A stretch of 64,000 nucleotides of DNA, from contig NZ_PHFJ01000011.1 in the NCBI RefSeq assembly GCF_003144535.1, forward strand, positions 1-64,000, read 5' to 3'. The notes beneath the pieces were generated by a model that did no database searches, was not told where the DNA came from, and saw nothing but the letters and a program-made list of their open reading frames with translations. The translations under genes and the position numbers were made by a program. The DNA is from Proteus penneri (GTDB taxonomy: Bacteria > Pseudomonadota > Gammaproteobacteria > Enterobacterales > Enterobacteriaceae). Positions 34,300 through 43,098 of the stretch are shown piece by piece. Numbering within the stretch: position 1 is the stretch's first letter; each line of letters starts with the position of its first letter.

Positions 34300-34749
34300 C
34301 TAGTTGTAAGACTTAAATAGAGATTGGTTACCTGATTTATCAAAGGCGATAACTTGGTAAGGCTCTTTGTAATCCCCCGCATACATACCTAAACTTCCCG
34401 CGGGCATTCCTGCTACCGCAATACCGGATTTAGATTTATTCACTAAGTCGATATTTTTTAAGCTATCAACTGGAATATGTCCGACTAAATCTTTACCTTG
34501 ATAAGTCGCAAAGTGGCAACTTAATAAATTATTTGGTACACCTGCTTGTTGATATTTTTTCATTAATTGTGTTTCTGAAACAATATTCACTTTGACGTTA
34601 AAGCCAGCTTCTTTCACACCATCAGCCCATAAAGTACAGCATCCGCAACTTTCTGTTTTATAAACATCAACAACATTATGATTAGAAGCATACGCTGTAC
34701 TTGTAAAAGCAGAGATTGCAATGATAGAAGGCAGTAATAATTTTTTCAT
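34300..34749 (-). CDS. DUF411 / CopG-like periplasmic copper protein
   Basis: A 149-residue protein with a Sec signal peptide (cleavage near TAYA-SNHN). The DUF411 motifs are all present: TESCGCCTLWADG, NLLSCHFATYQG, GHIPVDSL, and GIAVAGMPAGSLGMY, with cysteines, histidine and methionines placed to bind copper. CopG proteins of this family bind a copper cluster and act in copper resistance. The promoter has the dyad and 19-bp spacer of CueR-regulated genes, which supports this role. No other copper gene lies next to it. Confidence 0.82.
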   Translation of the reverse strand: MKKLLLPSIIAISAFTSTAYASNHNVVDVYKTESCGCCTLWADGVKEAGFNVKVNIVSETQLMKKYQQAGVPNNLLSCHFATYQGKDLVGHIPVDSLKNIDLVNKSKSGIAVAGMPAGSLGMYAGDYKEPYQVIAFDKSGNQSLFKSYN

Positions 34750-34781
34750 TGTTCATTCCTTTCATTAAGTTGATAGACGAA

Positions 34782-34812
34782 ACAATAATCTTTCCCCCTA
34801 CGGGAAGGTCAA
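34782..34812 (-). promoter_or_regulatory. MerR-family (CueR-like) promoter of the DUF411 gene
   Basis: On the minus strand TTGACC (34812-34807) and TATTGT (34787-34782) are separated by 19 bp, and the spacer holds the dyad CCTTCC-N7-GGAAAG. CueR sites in E. coli have CCTTCC-N7-GGAAGG, so one base differs. The long spacer is the mark of MerR-type activation. Confidence 0.7.
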
Positions 34813-34940
34813 TTTAATTAAGGTATAAACACGTAGAGTTTTGTAAAAGAATATTTATAGAAAACAAAGGTATAAAGAATACTTTGTGTATCTTTCTTTC
34901 TGTTTTTATAGAGGATATTACTGGATATAAAAAGAAAAAT

Positions 34941-34974
34941 AAAAAGCTAATATATTGAAATATATTAGCTTTTT
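34941..34974 (-). terminator. Terminator of the YgiW-like gene
   Basis: A 15-bp perfect stem AAAAAGCTAATATAT / ATATATTAGCTTTTT with loop TGAA lies 32 bp beyond the gene's end; it can act on both strands. Confidence 0.85.
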
Positions 34975-35005
34975 AAATAATCAGGATGTTTAATGTAAAG
35001 ATAAA

Positions 35006-35413
35006 TTATTTGATAATGGTAATTTGTTTTACATCGATCTCAGTACTTGTCCACTCTTTATCAACTTTACCTTCAATTCTGACGGTATTATCTGGAGTGA
35101 CTGTTTGTCCGCGCCATCTTTTATTATCAATATCTACATTGATACCACCGGTGCTATCTTCAAAAACATACAACTCATCACCAATTTTTTTGGTAATTTT
35201 GCCCGTTAAGATAACCCAAGTGTCATCAGAAAGATCTTTGGCTTTTACAACTGTGGTTTCGCTAATTGAAGGGCCTTTAAATCCCCCTTGATCTGCACTT
35301 GATTGGATAGTGCCTTGAGGAGAAACAAAGCCACCATTATTATGAGAGGTTGTATTGGCTTGAGATGCAAAAGCCAACGTACTACCAATTAATAATACTA
35401 GAATTTTTTTCAT
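35006..35413 (-). CDS. YgiW/VisP-like periplasmic OB-fold stress protein
   Basis: A 135-residue BOF (bacterial OB-fold) protein with a signal peptide cleaved near AFASQA-NTTS. The domain motif DDTWVILTGKITKKIGDELYVFED and IDNKRWRGQTVTP matches E. coli YgiW (VisP). Relatives have been linked to oxidative stress, antimicrobial peptide tolerance and virulence, with sugar binding reported for VisP. It is a single-gene unit with its own terminator. Confidence 0.85.
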   Translation of the reverse strand: MKKILVLLIGSTLAFASQANTTSHNNGGFVSPQGTIQSSADQGGFKGPSISETTVVKAKDLSDDTWVILTGKITKKIGDELYVFEDSTGGINVDIDNKRWRGQTVTPDNTVRIEGKVDKEWTSTEIDVKQITIIK

Positions 35414-35767
35414 AACAAACTCACTTATAGGTTAATAATTCAACTAATTAATGTATTAGATTTTATTTCACTTTCATGTATAAAACCGCATATTAAGGTA
35501 AATTTCAGTATTAATATATCAACTGATTGATATTACTCTTAAAATTATAGTTCTTTATTTTTCTTTGTGTTTTTTATTGATATAAGCATCTATCACTAAA
35601 TACTTCTTTTCTCTAAGTTAAATCCACTGGTTATTTCCCATTAGGATCAGTGTAGGCTGTTATTCAAAAATATACCCTGCAAGATCATTGTTTTTAGATG
35701 TATTACCTCTTATCATCCAGCGCCTTCAAATTTTTTTTAATTTTCCCCTATTATTTTTAGAGGTTTT
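35414..35767. other. Intergenic region between ygiW-like gene and satP
   Basis: This 354-base AT-rich stretch holds the divergent promoters of the two genes. No specific operator or RNA was recognised. Confidence 0.5.
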
Positions 35768-36331
35768 ATGACTAACGAACGCATTGCCAATCCGGGTCCA
35801 TTAGGTTTAATGGGTTTTGGTATGACAACGATTTTGTTGAATATACATAATGCTGGTTTTTTCCCAGTAGTCTCCGTCATTATGAGTATGGGAATTTTTT
35901 ATGGTGGGATCGCTCAAGTTATTGCTGGTATTTTTGAGTTCAAAAAAGGCAATACTTTTGGTGCAACCGCATTTACCTCTTATGGTTTCTTTTGGGTAAC
36001 ATTGGTAGGAATTTGGTTATTACCCGTGATGGGCTTAAGTGAGCCAACAACACCTCTCTTTTTGGGCGTATTTTTAGCGTTATGGGGAATTTTTACCTTT
36101 TTCATGTTTATTGGCACCTTAAAAGCTAATCGAGCACTCCAATTTGTTTTTTTAAGCCTGACTATTTTATTTGCTTTGCTGGCAATCGGAAATATCACAG
36201 GTAATGCTCTAATTTTAAAAATTGCAGGTTTTGAAGGTATTATTTGTGGTACCAGTGCTTTTTATCTGGCAATGGCTGAAGTATTAAATGAGATGTATGG
36301 CAGAACAATACTGCCAATTGGTCATAAATAA
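35768..36331 (+). CDS. satP: Acetate/succinate uptake transporter SatP (YaaH family)
   Basis: A 187-residue inner-membrane protein with six membrane helices, family GPR1/FUN34/YaaH. The N-terminal signature NPGPLGLMGFGMTTILLNIHNAGFFP is nearly that of E. coli SatP, which takes up acetate and succinate with protons. Length equals the E. coli protein (188). It stands alone and is convergent with the rhomboid gene, which ends 20 bp away. Confidence 0.93.
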   Translation: MTNERIANPGPLGLMGFGMTTILLNIHNAGFFPVVSVIMSMGIFYGGIAQVIAGIFEFKKGNTFGATAFTSYGFFWVTLVGIWLLPVMGLSEPTTPLFLGVFLALWGIFTFFMFIGTLKANRALQFVFLSLTILFALLAIGNITGNALILKIAGFEGIICGTSAFYLAMAEVLNEMYGRTILPIGHK

Positions 36332-36350
36332 TCGTTTTATAGAGAAGTGG

Positions 36351-36935
36351 CTATTTAGCCACTTCTACTACTTGGCTTTTACGACGAATTAGCTTTCTTG
36401 CGCACCATGCATAAAGTAATCCTGCAACCACACCTGCAATATGTGACTCAGTCGATACACCTAATTGACCTGGAATTAACCCATAGGCCATTGATCCATA
36501 ATAAAATAAAACGAAAAGGGCAATGACAATATCGATAATTTTACGTCGAGTAAAAGCGTGAGCAATCAATAAAGACCATAATCCAAAGATCCATCCACTT
36601 GCACCAACGTGAATAGCACTTCGTCCAAAAATCCAAACTAATAAACCACTTACGATAATAATAAATATGCTGGATAACACATATTCTCGTAGAGATTGTG
36701 TCATAGATAAAAAGCTAAGAATAAGAAATGGGAGTAGATTACTAAATAGATGAGACCAAGATCCATGAATGAAAGGCGCGATAAAAATACCCATTAAACC
36801 TTCACCCGTTCTTGGAATAATACCCCATTGAAGAAGAGATATGGAAAAGAGTGAGTTAATAAGTTGAAGTAAGACTAATATGATAGTTAACCCGCCAAGA
36901 AAGGTGAGTCTTTTTTTAAACCAAACTTTATCCAT
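36351..36935 (-). CDS. Rhomboid-family intramembrane serine protease
   Basis: A 194-residue membrane protein with about six helices. The catalytic serine motif GASGWIFG is near residue 113, the catalytic histidine is in ESHIAGVVAGLLYAW near residue 165, and the helix 2 motif HGSWSHLFSNLLPF supplies the conserved His/Asn. These fit an active rhomboid. It differs from E. coli GlpG in lacking an N-terminal cytoplasmic domain. Substrates are unknown; a related protease in Providencia (AarA) processes TatA. Confidence 0.82.
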   Translation of the reverse strand: MDKVWFKKRLTFLGGLTIILVLLQLINSLFSISLLQWGIIPRTGEGLMGIFIAPFIHGSWSHLFSNLLPFLILSFLSMTQSLREYVLSSIFIIIVSGLLVWIFGRSAIHVGASGWIFGLWSLLIAHAFTRRKIIDIVIALFVLFYYGSMAYGLIPGQLGVSTESHIAGVVAGLLYAWCARKLIRRKSQVVEVAK

Positions 36936-36982
36936 AATGGTAGCCTTAATAATGTGATGACGCTGATAAAACGCTATAAATA

Positions 36983-37020
36983 GAAGAGCCCTTAATAAAA
37001 AAGAAGAAGGCTCTTTTTTA
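36983..37020 (-). terminator. Terminator of nagK
   Basis: The stem AAGAGCC / GGCTCTT encloses about 20 A/T-rich bases just after the nagK stop; T-runs are present on both strands. Confidence 0.6.
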
Positions 37021-37024
37021 TTTA

Positions 37025-37936
37025 TCAGTCTAATAAATTAAGGCAAGCAGCTCCACGAGCGCCACCTGCATCACCATGACGAGCTTTTTCTATTAATGGA
37101 ATTTGTGCATTTCCGTAAACACAGTGTGAGAGATATTCAGGTAATAGCTCATACAGTGCGTTAAATTGTGATAGTCCACCACCAATAACAATTAAATGAG
37201 GGTCAAGTACCGTAAGGATATTGCTAAGGTAAATCGCAAGTACTTTCATATAGCGATCGACATGCTCTTGAGTCTTTTTATCGCCCGCATAATATTGCTC
37301 AACAATATCAACCGCTCTTTGTGGTGCATCATTGAAGGCTTTATACATACGTTCAAAACCACGGCCTGATAAATAGGTTTCAAAACAGGCTTTTTTGCCA
37401 CAACCACAAATAATTTTTGGCATCATTTCGCCGATCACGTTATCTGCATCCACATTCAGATTCATATGACCGATTTCTCCAGCAATCCCATTCTTGCCAG
37501 ACAAGACTTTACCATCAATAACAAAGCCACCACCCACGCCAGTTCCTAATATGAGACCTAGTACAGAAGGGTAATGACGAAATTCAGGATCCCAAGCTTC
37601 CGATAAGGCAAAACAGTTAGCATCATTTTCAACTTTAACGGGTCTATTGAGTATATGCGAGAGATCGTGAACCATAGGCTTGTATTTAGCTGCTGGAACA
37701 TTAGTCGTAAATACGGTTCCTTCTTTAGCATTCACAATACCAGGAATACCAACCCCCACCTTTCCCTTATAACCTAATTCATTGTCAGCTTCTAAAGTCA
37801 GTTCTTTAAAAACATTCAATAATGCTTGATAGTCGTTTTTAGGTGTTGGAACACGTTTCTGCCATACTTGAGTGAGATCTTTATCAAAAACGGCAAGCTC
37901 AATTTTGGTGCCGCCCATATCAAAACCATAATACAT
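37025..37936 (-). CDS. nagK: N-acetylglucosamine kinase
   Basis: A 303-residue ROK-family kinase that phosphorylates GlcNAc recovered from the cell wall. The ATP site is FDMGGTKIELAVFD, the catalytic aspartate is in VENDANCFALSEAW, and the zinc motif is ICGCGKKACFETYLSGRG (CGCG plus Cys). It matches E. coli NagK (303 residues) including ERxRHGDAGG-like EKARHGDAGGARGA at the end. It is a single-gene unit; an inverted repeat lies 38-56 bp upstream. Confidence 0.93.
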   Translation of the reverse strand: MYYGFDMGGTKIELAVFDKDLTQVWQKRVPTPKNDYQALLNVFKELTLEADNELGYKGKVGVGIPGIVNAKEGTVFTTNVPAAKYKPMVHDLSHILNRPVKVENDANCFALSEAWDPEFRHYPSVLGLILGTGVGGGFVIDGKVLSGKNGIAGEIGHMNLNVDADNVIGEMMPKIICGCGKKACFETYLSGRGFERMYKAFNDAPQRAVDIVEQYYAGDKKTQEHVDRYMKVLAIYLSNILTVLDPHLIVIGGGLSQFNALYELLPEYLSHCVYGNAQIPLIEKARHGDAGGARGAACLNLLD

Positions 37937-37974
37937 ATCAGTCTCTTAATTATTCTGTAAATATTATTTATAGC

Positions 37975-37992
37975 AACGACAAGGTTGTCGTT
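37975..37992. promoter_or_regulatory. Inverted repeat upstream of nagK
   Basis: Arms AACGACAA and TTGTCGTT flank a central GG in the nagK leader or promoter. A regulator site or a small hairpin are both possible. Confidence 0.35.
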
Positions 37993-38094
37993 ACGTGGTC
38001 ATTTCTATTTCAGTCAATACTTAAGTTATCTCTACTGCTTATATACACTAGGTTAAAGAAGAACAGTGATTGGTGACAGTTGAGTTTTCTTTAT

Positions 38095-38658
38095 CTATTG
38101 ATGACTACTTTCAATCAAAATACTACGTACTTTCATTAGAGCAAAACCTAATAAATTTAATCCCTTCCAAAGAAGGGGATTGTTAATCTCGTTGTCTTGC
38201 TCACTTAAACCGACCCCCCATATTTTATCAACAGGGCTTGCTTCAACAAGCACTCGATTGCCTGTTGAAATCAGAAAGTTACCGAGTTCTTTATTTTGGG
38301 AAAACTTAGCGATATTGGCACGAATAACAATATCCATACGGTGTTGCTCCCAAATATCTTGGTCAAATCCTTTTACTTCTCTGCCTAATGCTTTTGCTGA
38401 GCCTGGATTAGATGCAGTAATAATGCGCTTTCTGACGTCTATATCATTAAATAGCTTCGCTTTTTCAGCCATCATATAGTGCTCAGCGCTGGCATAACGC
38501 ACATCATCTAATATAAAAGGTGCTGGGTACCATTGGCTAAAGCAACTTTTTGTGATGTCATTACCTTTACTTTGGTGCCCCCAAAAGTAGATGTACTTTA
38601 TTTTCTTTCCTGCACGAAATTCTTTTTTTAATTGTTCTAAATCCATCTTTTTTCCCAT
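38095..38658 (-). CDS. NADAR-family protein (YbiA-like)
   Basis: A 187-residue protein of the NADAR/DUF1768 family. Conserved segments are ASAEHYMMAEKAKLF, DIWEQHRMDIVIRANIAKFSQN and IWGVGLSE. Family members such as E. coli YbiA and COG3236 proteins cleave N-glycosidic bonds in riboflavin intermediates or in ADP-ribose linkages. The ATG at 38658 (MGKKMDLEQL) is chosen because AGGAA lies upstream; in-frame starts at 38697 and 38646 are alternatives. No linked partner gene was seen. Confidence 0.8.
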   Translation of the reverse strand: MGKKMDLEQLKKEFRAGKKIKYIYFWGHQSKGNDITKSCFSQWYPAPFILDDVRYASAEHYMMAEKAKLFNDIDVRKRIITASNPGSAKALGREVKGFDQDIWEQHRMDIVIRANIAKFSQNKELGNFLISTGNRVLVEASPVDKIWGVGLSEQDNEINNPLLWKGLNLLGFALMKVRSILIESSHQ

Positions 38659-38930
38659 TATGTTGAATATTCCTAATTCACATAATAAAGATAGCATAGA
38701 AGTAAAGAAGGATTGAGTGCCTTTTTGCGATTCTGTGAGTAGGTGAAGCGATTCCGCTATTTTGATTTATTCTTATTAAATTTATCTTAATTTGATTGGT
38801 TTTTTTTAATAACAAATAAACTTTAATCTATGATCTAAGAATAATTTATTTAATGATATTTATGCTAAGGTTATCCTAATAGCTTGATAGTATTATTAAT
38901 ATAATTTCTCATCAATGATAGGGTGGATAA

Positions 38931-39359
38931 ATGAAAGTTTCAGCACGCAATCAGTTAGTCGGTAAAGTTGTGGATATTATTGAAGGTGCCGTTAATAGCG
39001 AAGTGATTTTATCTTTAGCACACGGTGAGAAACTAGCGACAATCATCACCAAAGAAAGTTGTGAAAGCTTAAATATTAAAAAAGATGGTGAAGCTATTGC
39101 CATTATTAAAGCGCCGTGGGTTGTATTAGCACTGCCTGATTGCGGTTTAAATTTCTCTGCGCGTAACCAATTTGCAGGAAAAGTGACTCAAATCGTACAA
39201 GGTGCGGTGAACTCTACTGTTCATTTAGAAACGGCGAAAGGTTTAGCACTGACTGCGGTTATCACCAATGAAAGCTTACAAGAAATGAAATTGGCAAAAG
39301 GCAGTGATGTTTTAGCATTAGTAAAAGCATCAAGTGTGATTGTGGCAACATGCAAATAA
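38931..39359 (+). CDS. Di-Mop (tandem TOBE) molybdate-binding protein
   Basis: A 142-residue protein made of two tandem Mop/TOBE domains: residues 1-68 (SARNQLVGKVVDIIEGAVNSEV) and 73-141 (SARNQFAGKVTQIVQGAVNSTV). Such proteins (ModG type) bind molybdate or tungstate in a multimer and buffer it in the cytoplasm. The gene is not next to modABC, but a molybdenum formate dehydrogenase locus is found 6 kb downstream. A strong terminator follows. Confidence 0.88.
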   Translation: MKVSARNQLVGKVVDIIEGAVNSEVILSLAHGEKLATIITKESCESLNIKKDGEAIAIIKAPWVVLALPDCGLNFSARNQFAGKVTQIVQGAVNSTVHLETAKGLALTAVITNESLQEMKLAKGSDVLALVKASSVIVATCK

Positions 39360-39384
39360 TTGTACGTTTGTTTCTTGAAATAAA

Positions 39385-39411
39385 AAAGAGGCTAAATAGT
39401 TAGCCTCTTTC
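39385..39411. terminator. Terminator after the di-Mop gene
   Basis: An 11-bp perfect stem AAAGAGGCTAA / TTAGCCTCTTT with loop ATAG, shared with the convergent sulfatase gene. Confidence 0.85.
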
Positions 39412-39475
39412 CTTTTGATATTACTTATCTTTTTGGATTTATCATCCCGATCATCGTTTATTCAAGTAATAAGAA

Positions 39476-41125
39476 TTAATTATCTGTATTACCTGCAATT
39501 TTCAGTTTGTCATAGATATAATTTTTATAACTGTTAACTAATTTCTCATCTTCACAGTCATTTAATTTACCTTCACATAAGTGGCGCATTTGAATATTTG
39601 CTTTGTAGAAAGGAGATAATGGCAAACGAGCGCGCTCTAAGATCATGCCACCTAAGAAGCTAATATCAGTTAATTCACCCGTTGTTATTGGTGCACCTTG
39701 CGATAGGTTATCTCTTAAGGTGAACTGAGTAATATATGCAGGGTTATTAAAAGGTGACTGATAATTTTTGAGCTCAATATTGGGTTGATGATCACCAAAA
39801 TAGAGGAACATCGTCGGTTTTTCTCTTTGGGCGACAAAATTAGAGAAATCTTTAATTGCCGGATCACTGGTGATGATTTTTTCCATATAGTGGCTAAATT
39901 TGCCTGGTGCATTACTGCTTTCTGTATGACCTGTAATTTGGTACATATCTCTGTGTGATTCATCATAAGGGCCATGTTCATACATGGTTAATGAGAATAT
40001 AAACAATGGCTTGTCAGTACGCTTTTTTAGTACCTCTTCAACGTAACCCAGCATATCTGCCGTCGATATTTTCCAGAGGTTTTCTTCTAATGTTCCCGGA
40101 TAACCCAGCTCTTGAGGTTGAATGATTTCATCAATTCCCATTTTTTCATAAGCGTAACCGGCATGGTAAGCACTACGATTAAATGGAGTCAGTAAAACGG
40201 TGTAATAACCTTCGGCTTTTAGTTGGCGGAATAAACTCTCATTAAGATTATCGACAACAAAATAGAATACCGAGTTTTTACGTGCACCAAAATCATCCGT
40301 ATTTAACCCTGTTAATACAGAAAATTCAGAAAGCCAAGTACCGCCACCAAAGGTTTGTACACGTAAAGGGCTTTGCGCACTGACACCTTCATCTTTTTGA
40401 AACATAAATAAATCAGGCAGTGTAACATTGGTATCAAATTGATAAATATGAGGATTAACCGTCGATTCTTGTAATAAAACGACAATATCAGGTTTTATGT
40501 CTGTCTGTGTTTCTGGCAATACGGTTTTGTTCGCTTGTTCCAGAAAGTAATCCGCATTTTCATTAAAATAAGGAGGGTGGTACGCCGTTTGGTAGCCAGA
40601 CATGATTAAATTAGTCACAGTACCTCGTCCTCCCGGAAGTGTACCTTCCCATTCAGCTTGCCACTTTTCTACGGTGAAATGGATTGTGGTAAATCCAATG
40701 ACCATTAAAAGTAAGCCACTGATACGCAAGCTTGGGCGTGATTTCTTGGAAAAATGCCAAGCAATAGACATATTGATAAGAAGCCATATTAGCATCGCAA
40801 TCAATGCAACACCGGCTTCCCAATAATGACCTAATGTCCCTAAATTAGAGCTATCAAAAGCCAAATCAAAGTCAGAGAACATTAATGTTTCTTTGTAATA
40901 ATGGACTTTGAGTTGATTAATAAACTTAGTTATAAGGAAGAGGGTGCCGGTGGTAATAGCTGAAAATAAGATACGAGCTGATAAAATAAAACAAAGAGAA
41001 AAAAGAATAAAATAAGCACCGACTGAAAGAAGTGCAGTATAAATAAACGTTGCTTTCTCAAAAACAATAAAAAATGAGGCAATAAGAATAAGTGCAAGAT
41101 AAGCACTTCCTAAATATTTTTTCAT
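39476..41125 (-). CDS. LTA synthase-like membrane sulfatase-family protein
   Basis: A 549-residue protein with four or five N-terminal membrane helices (to about residue 155) and a periplasmic alkaline-phosphatase-fold domain. Motifs are VVLLQES (first metal Glu), FGGGTWLSEFSVLTG with the likely nucleophile Thr, LTMYEHGPYDE and LYFGDHQPNI (metal Asp/His). This is the LtaS/OpgB/EptA superfamily. The substrate may be a phospholipid-derived head group moved to a glycan or lipid. OpgB is not matched closely enough to name it. Confidence 0.75.
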   Translation of the reverse strand: MKKYLGSAYLALILIASFFIVFEKATFIYTALLSVGAYFILFSLCFILSARILFSAITTGTLFLITKFINQLKVHYYKETLMFSDFDLAFDSSNLGTLGHYWEAGVALIAMLIWLLINMSIAWHFSKKSRPSLRISGLLLMVIGFTTIHFTVEKWQAEWEGTLPGGRGTVTNLIMSGYQTAYHPPYFNENADYFLEQANKTVLPETQTDIKPDIVVLLQESTVNPHIYQFDTNVTLPDLFMFQKDEGVSAQSPLRVQTFGGGTWLSEFSVLTGLNTDDFGARKNSVFYFVVDNLNESLFRQLKAEGYYTVLLTPFNRSAYHAGYAYEKMGIDEIIQPQELGYPGTLEENLWKISTADMLGYVEEVLKKRTDKPLFIFSLTMYEHGPYDESHRDMYQITGHTESSNAPGKFSHYMEKIITSDPAIKDFSNFVAQREKPTMFLYFGDHQPNIELKNYQSPFNNPAYITQFTLRDNLSQGAPITTGELTDISFLGGMILERARLPLSPFYKANIQMRHLCEGKLNDCEDEKLVNSYKNYIYDKLKIAGNTDN

Positions 41126-41194
41126 ATCTCTTCCTAGTATAGCTATAAAGAATAAAGGGGATATTTTACAAAAATTGTAGGCGATAATCTTAAA

Positions 41195-41220
41195 TAGGCT
41201 AAATAACTTTATTTAGCCTA
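41195..41220 (-). terminator. Possible terminator after selB
   Basis: The stem TAGGCTAAATAA / TATTTAGCCTA lies just past the selB stop. The T-run is poor, so efficiency is uncertain. Confidence 0.45.
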
Positions 41221-41235
41221 AGTTAACATCTGTTT

Positions 41236-43098
41236 TTAGAATAACCCTTTGTCTCGTAAAATATGAAGATCTTTTTTACGACGAGTAAAACCAGTACGGT
41301 CAAAATACTCTAAGATTTGTACTGCTAACTTACGCCCAACAGATAACTCATCACGAAAGTCCGCGGCAGTGACACTACCATTACTCTCATTATATTTCAC
41401 AATGATAGATGCAAATTTTTCCATTGATTGGTGTGTATAGTAGCGGTCGGCAATAATTGGAATAATTAAACCTAATTGTGCCGCTTTACGTAATAATGAG
41501 CGGATCACTTTCTCATCATTTTTCATTTCATTGGCGAGATCACGCACCCACCAAGGTTCAGATTGCTCAAAATAGACTTTAGCATGTTGCCATAGCGCAT
41601 CTTGTTCTGGTGAAAAAGCAAGACCATGGGTTGGGAGGTGAAGCCAACCGCGACTTTGGCTAATTGCACCCTCTTTTCGTAACTGATCAATTAGGTGATA
41701 AACCAATTCATCATGATAAGTAGGTAGTGCCATCCGTTTTAAACGAGAACGACCCACACCCATTTGATCATTATGTTGTTGGTGATATTCCTCAAGTGTA
41801 TCGAGTAATTTCTGTTTCGCTTTATCCGCATTTTCTTTAGAAAGAATAACGCCAGCAACGTTAATTAGGTCAAATGTTTCTAGTAGCTGAGTGAGTGCAT
41901 TTTCAGTTAATTGCTGAGCCCAAGCAAACTGATTTAGAGATAATTCACCTTTTGGTAAACATAACGCTAACTTGGCGCTGACACTGTCAGCATTATCAAT
42001 TTGATGTAGCCAAGATAAGAACTCACTTTGTCGTTTGCCTCTACGTGGCGAATGCAAATGTAAGACTTTCGCTGCGGCTAAGGTGCGTTGAGCACTGATA
42101 TCACGCAAGATAAGCCTGTCGTTATCCACCAGCCAAAGGGGTTCATCAAGAATAAGCTCTGCTAACTGTGGTGTTTCATTCGCATCATTTAAGAGCGCAA
42201 CACGACCTGTAATATGGCGAGTACCGTGATGAATATGTACTGGCTGCCAATGCTTTAAAGGTTCATCAGCGATTAAACTGACTAAGACTTTATGGGCTTG
42301 GTAGTTAGGCTCTTGAGAGAGTAACCAATCGCCACGAGAGACATTATCTTTACTGACATCTCCAGTGATATTAATGGCAATACGATGACCGGCTCCAGCA
42401 CTTTCTACCGGTTGATTTTGTGCGTGTAATGCTCTGATCCTTACTGGTTTATCCGCACCTGTTAGCCAAAAAGTATCACCAATGGCTATTTGTCCAGCGA
42501 GGGCGGTACCCGTCACGACTAATCCCGCCCCTTTAATACTAAAAACACGGTCTATCGCTAAGCGAAAGCGTTTATGCCATTGGGGGTGTTGTTGTTCTTG
42601 TTGATGAAGGTTAACAAGATAGTCACGAAGCGCAGGGATCCCTTCGCCAGAAGGTGCTGAGGTGATAAAAACATCAGGTTGTTGCCAGCCTAAGTTGGCC
42701 AATACATCCGTTGTTTGTGACCGAACTTCTTTAATTCGTTCAGGTGTAACACGATCTGCTTTAGTGAGAATAACGGTAACTTGAGGACAGCCAGCAAGGC
42801 GTAAAATAGAAATATGCTCAATGGTTTGGGCCATAACACCATCGTCACAAGCGACAATTAATAGTGCATGAGAGATCCCACCAACGCCCGCAAGCATATT
42901 GGAAAGAAATTTTTCATGACCGGGCACATCGACAAAACCAATAGACGTCCCATCATCTTGACGCCAATAGGCATAACCTAAATCAATGGTCATGCCTCGT
43001 TTTTTTTCTTCAGGGAGATGGGTAGTATCTACTCCAGTAATAGCCTGTATCAGTGTGGTTTTTCCGTGGTCTACGTGACCTGCCGTTGCAAAAATCAT
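41236..43098 (-). CDS. selB: Selenocysteine-specific elongation factor SelB
   Basis: A 620-residue translation GTPase that delivers Sec-tRNA to UGA codons with a SECIS hairpin. GTP-binding motifs are GHVDHGKTT (residues 7-15), [17 protein letters not shown] and TKAD. Domains II and III follow, and the C-terminal region from about 380 holds four winged-helix repeats that bind SECIS RNA, including WVRDLANEM and [21 protein letters not shown]. Its ATG overlaps the selA stop by 4 bp (ATGA), so the genes are translationally coupled. Confidence 0.96.
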   Translation of the reverse strand: MIFATAGHVDHGKTTLIQAITGVDTTHLPEEKKRGMTIDLGYAYWRQDDGTSIGFVDVPGHEKFLSNMLAGVGGISHALLIVACDDGVMAQTIEHISILRLAGCPQVTVILTKADRVTPERIKEVRSQTTDVLANLGWQQPDVFITSAPSGEGIPALRDYLVNLHQQEQQHPQWHKRFRLAIDRVFSIKGAGLVVTGTALAGQIAIGDTFWLTGADKPVRIRALHAQNQPVESAGAGHRIAINITGDVSKDNVSRGDWLLSQEPNYQAHKVLVSLIADEPLKHWQPVHIHHGTRHITGRVALLNDANETPQLAELILDEPLWLVDNDRLILRDISAQRTLAAAKVLHLHSPRRGKRQSEFLSWLHQIDNADSVSAKLALCLPKGELSLNQFAWAQQLTENALTQLLETFDLINVAGVILSKENADKAKQKLLDTLEEYHQQHNDQMGVGRSRLKRMALPTYHDELVYHLIDQLRKEGAISQSRGWLHLPTHGLAFSPEQDALWQHAKVYFEQSEPWWVRDLANEMKNDEKVIRSLLRKAAQLGLIIPIIADRYYTHQSMEKFASIIVKYNESNGSVTAADFRDELSVGRKLAVQILEYFDRTGFTRRKKDLHILRDKGLF

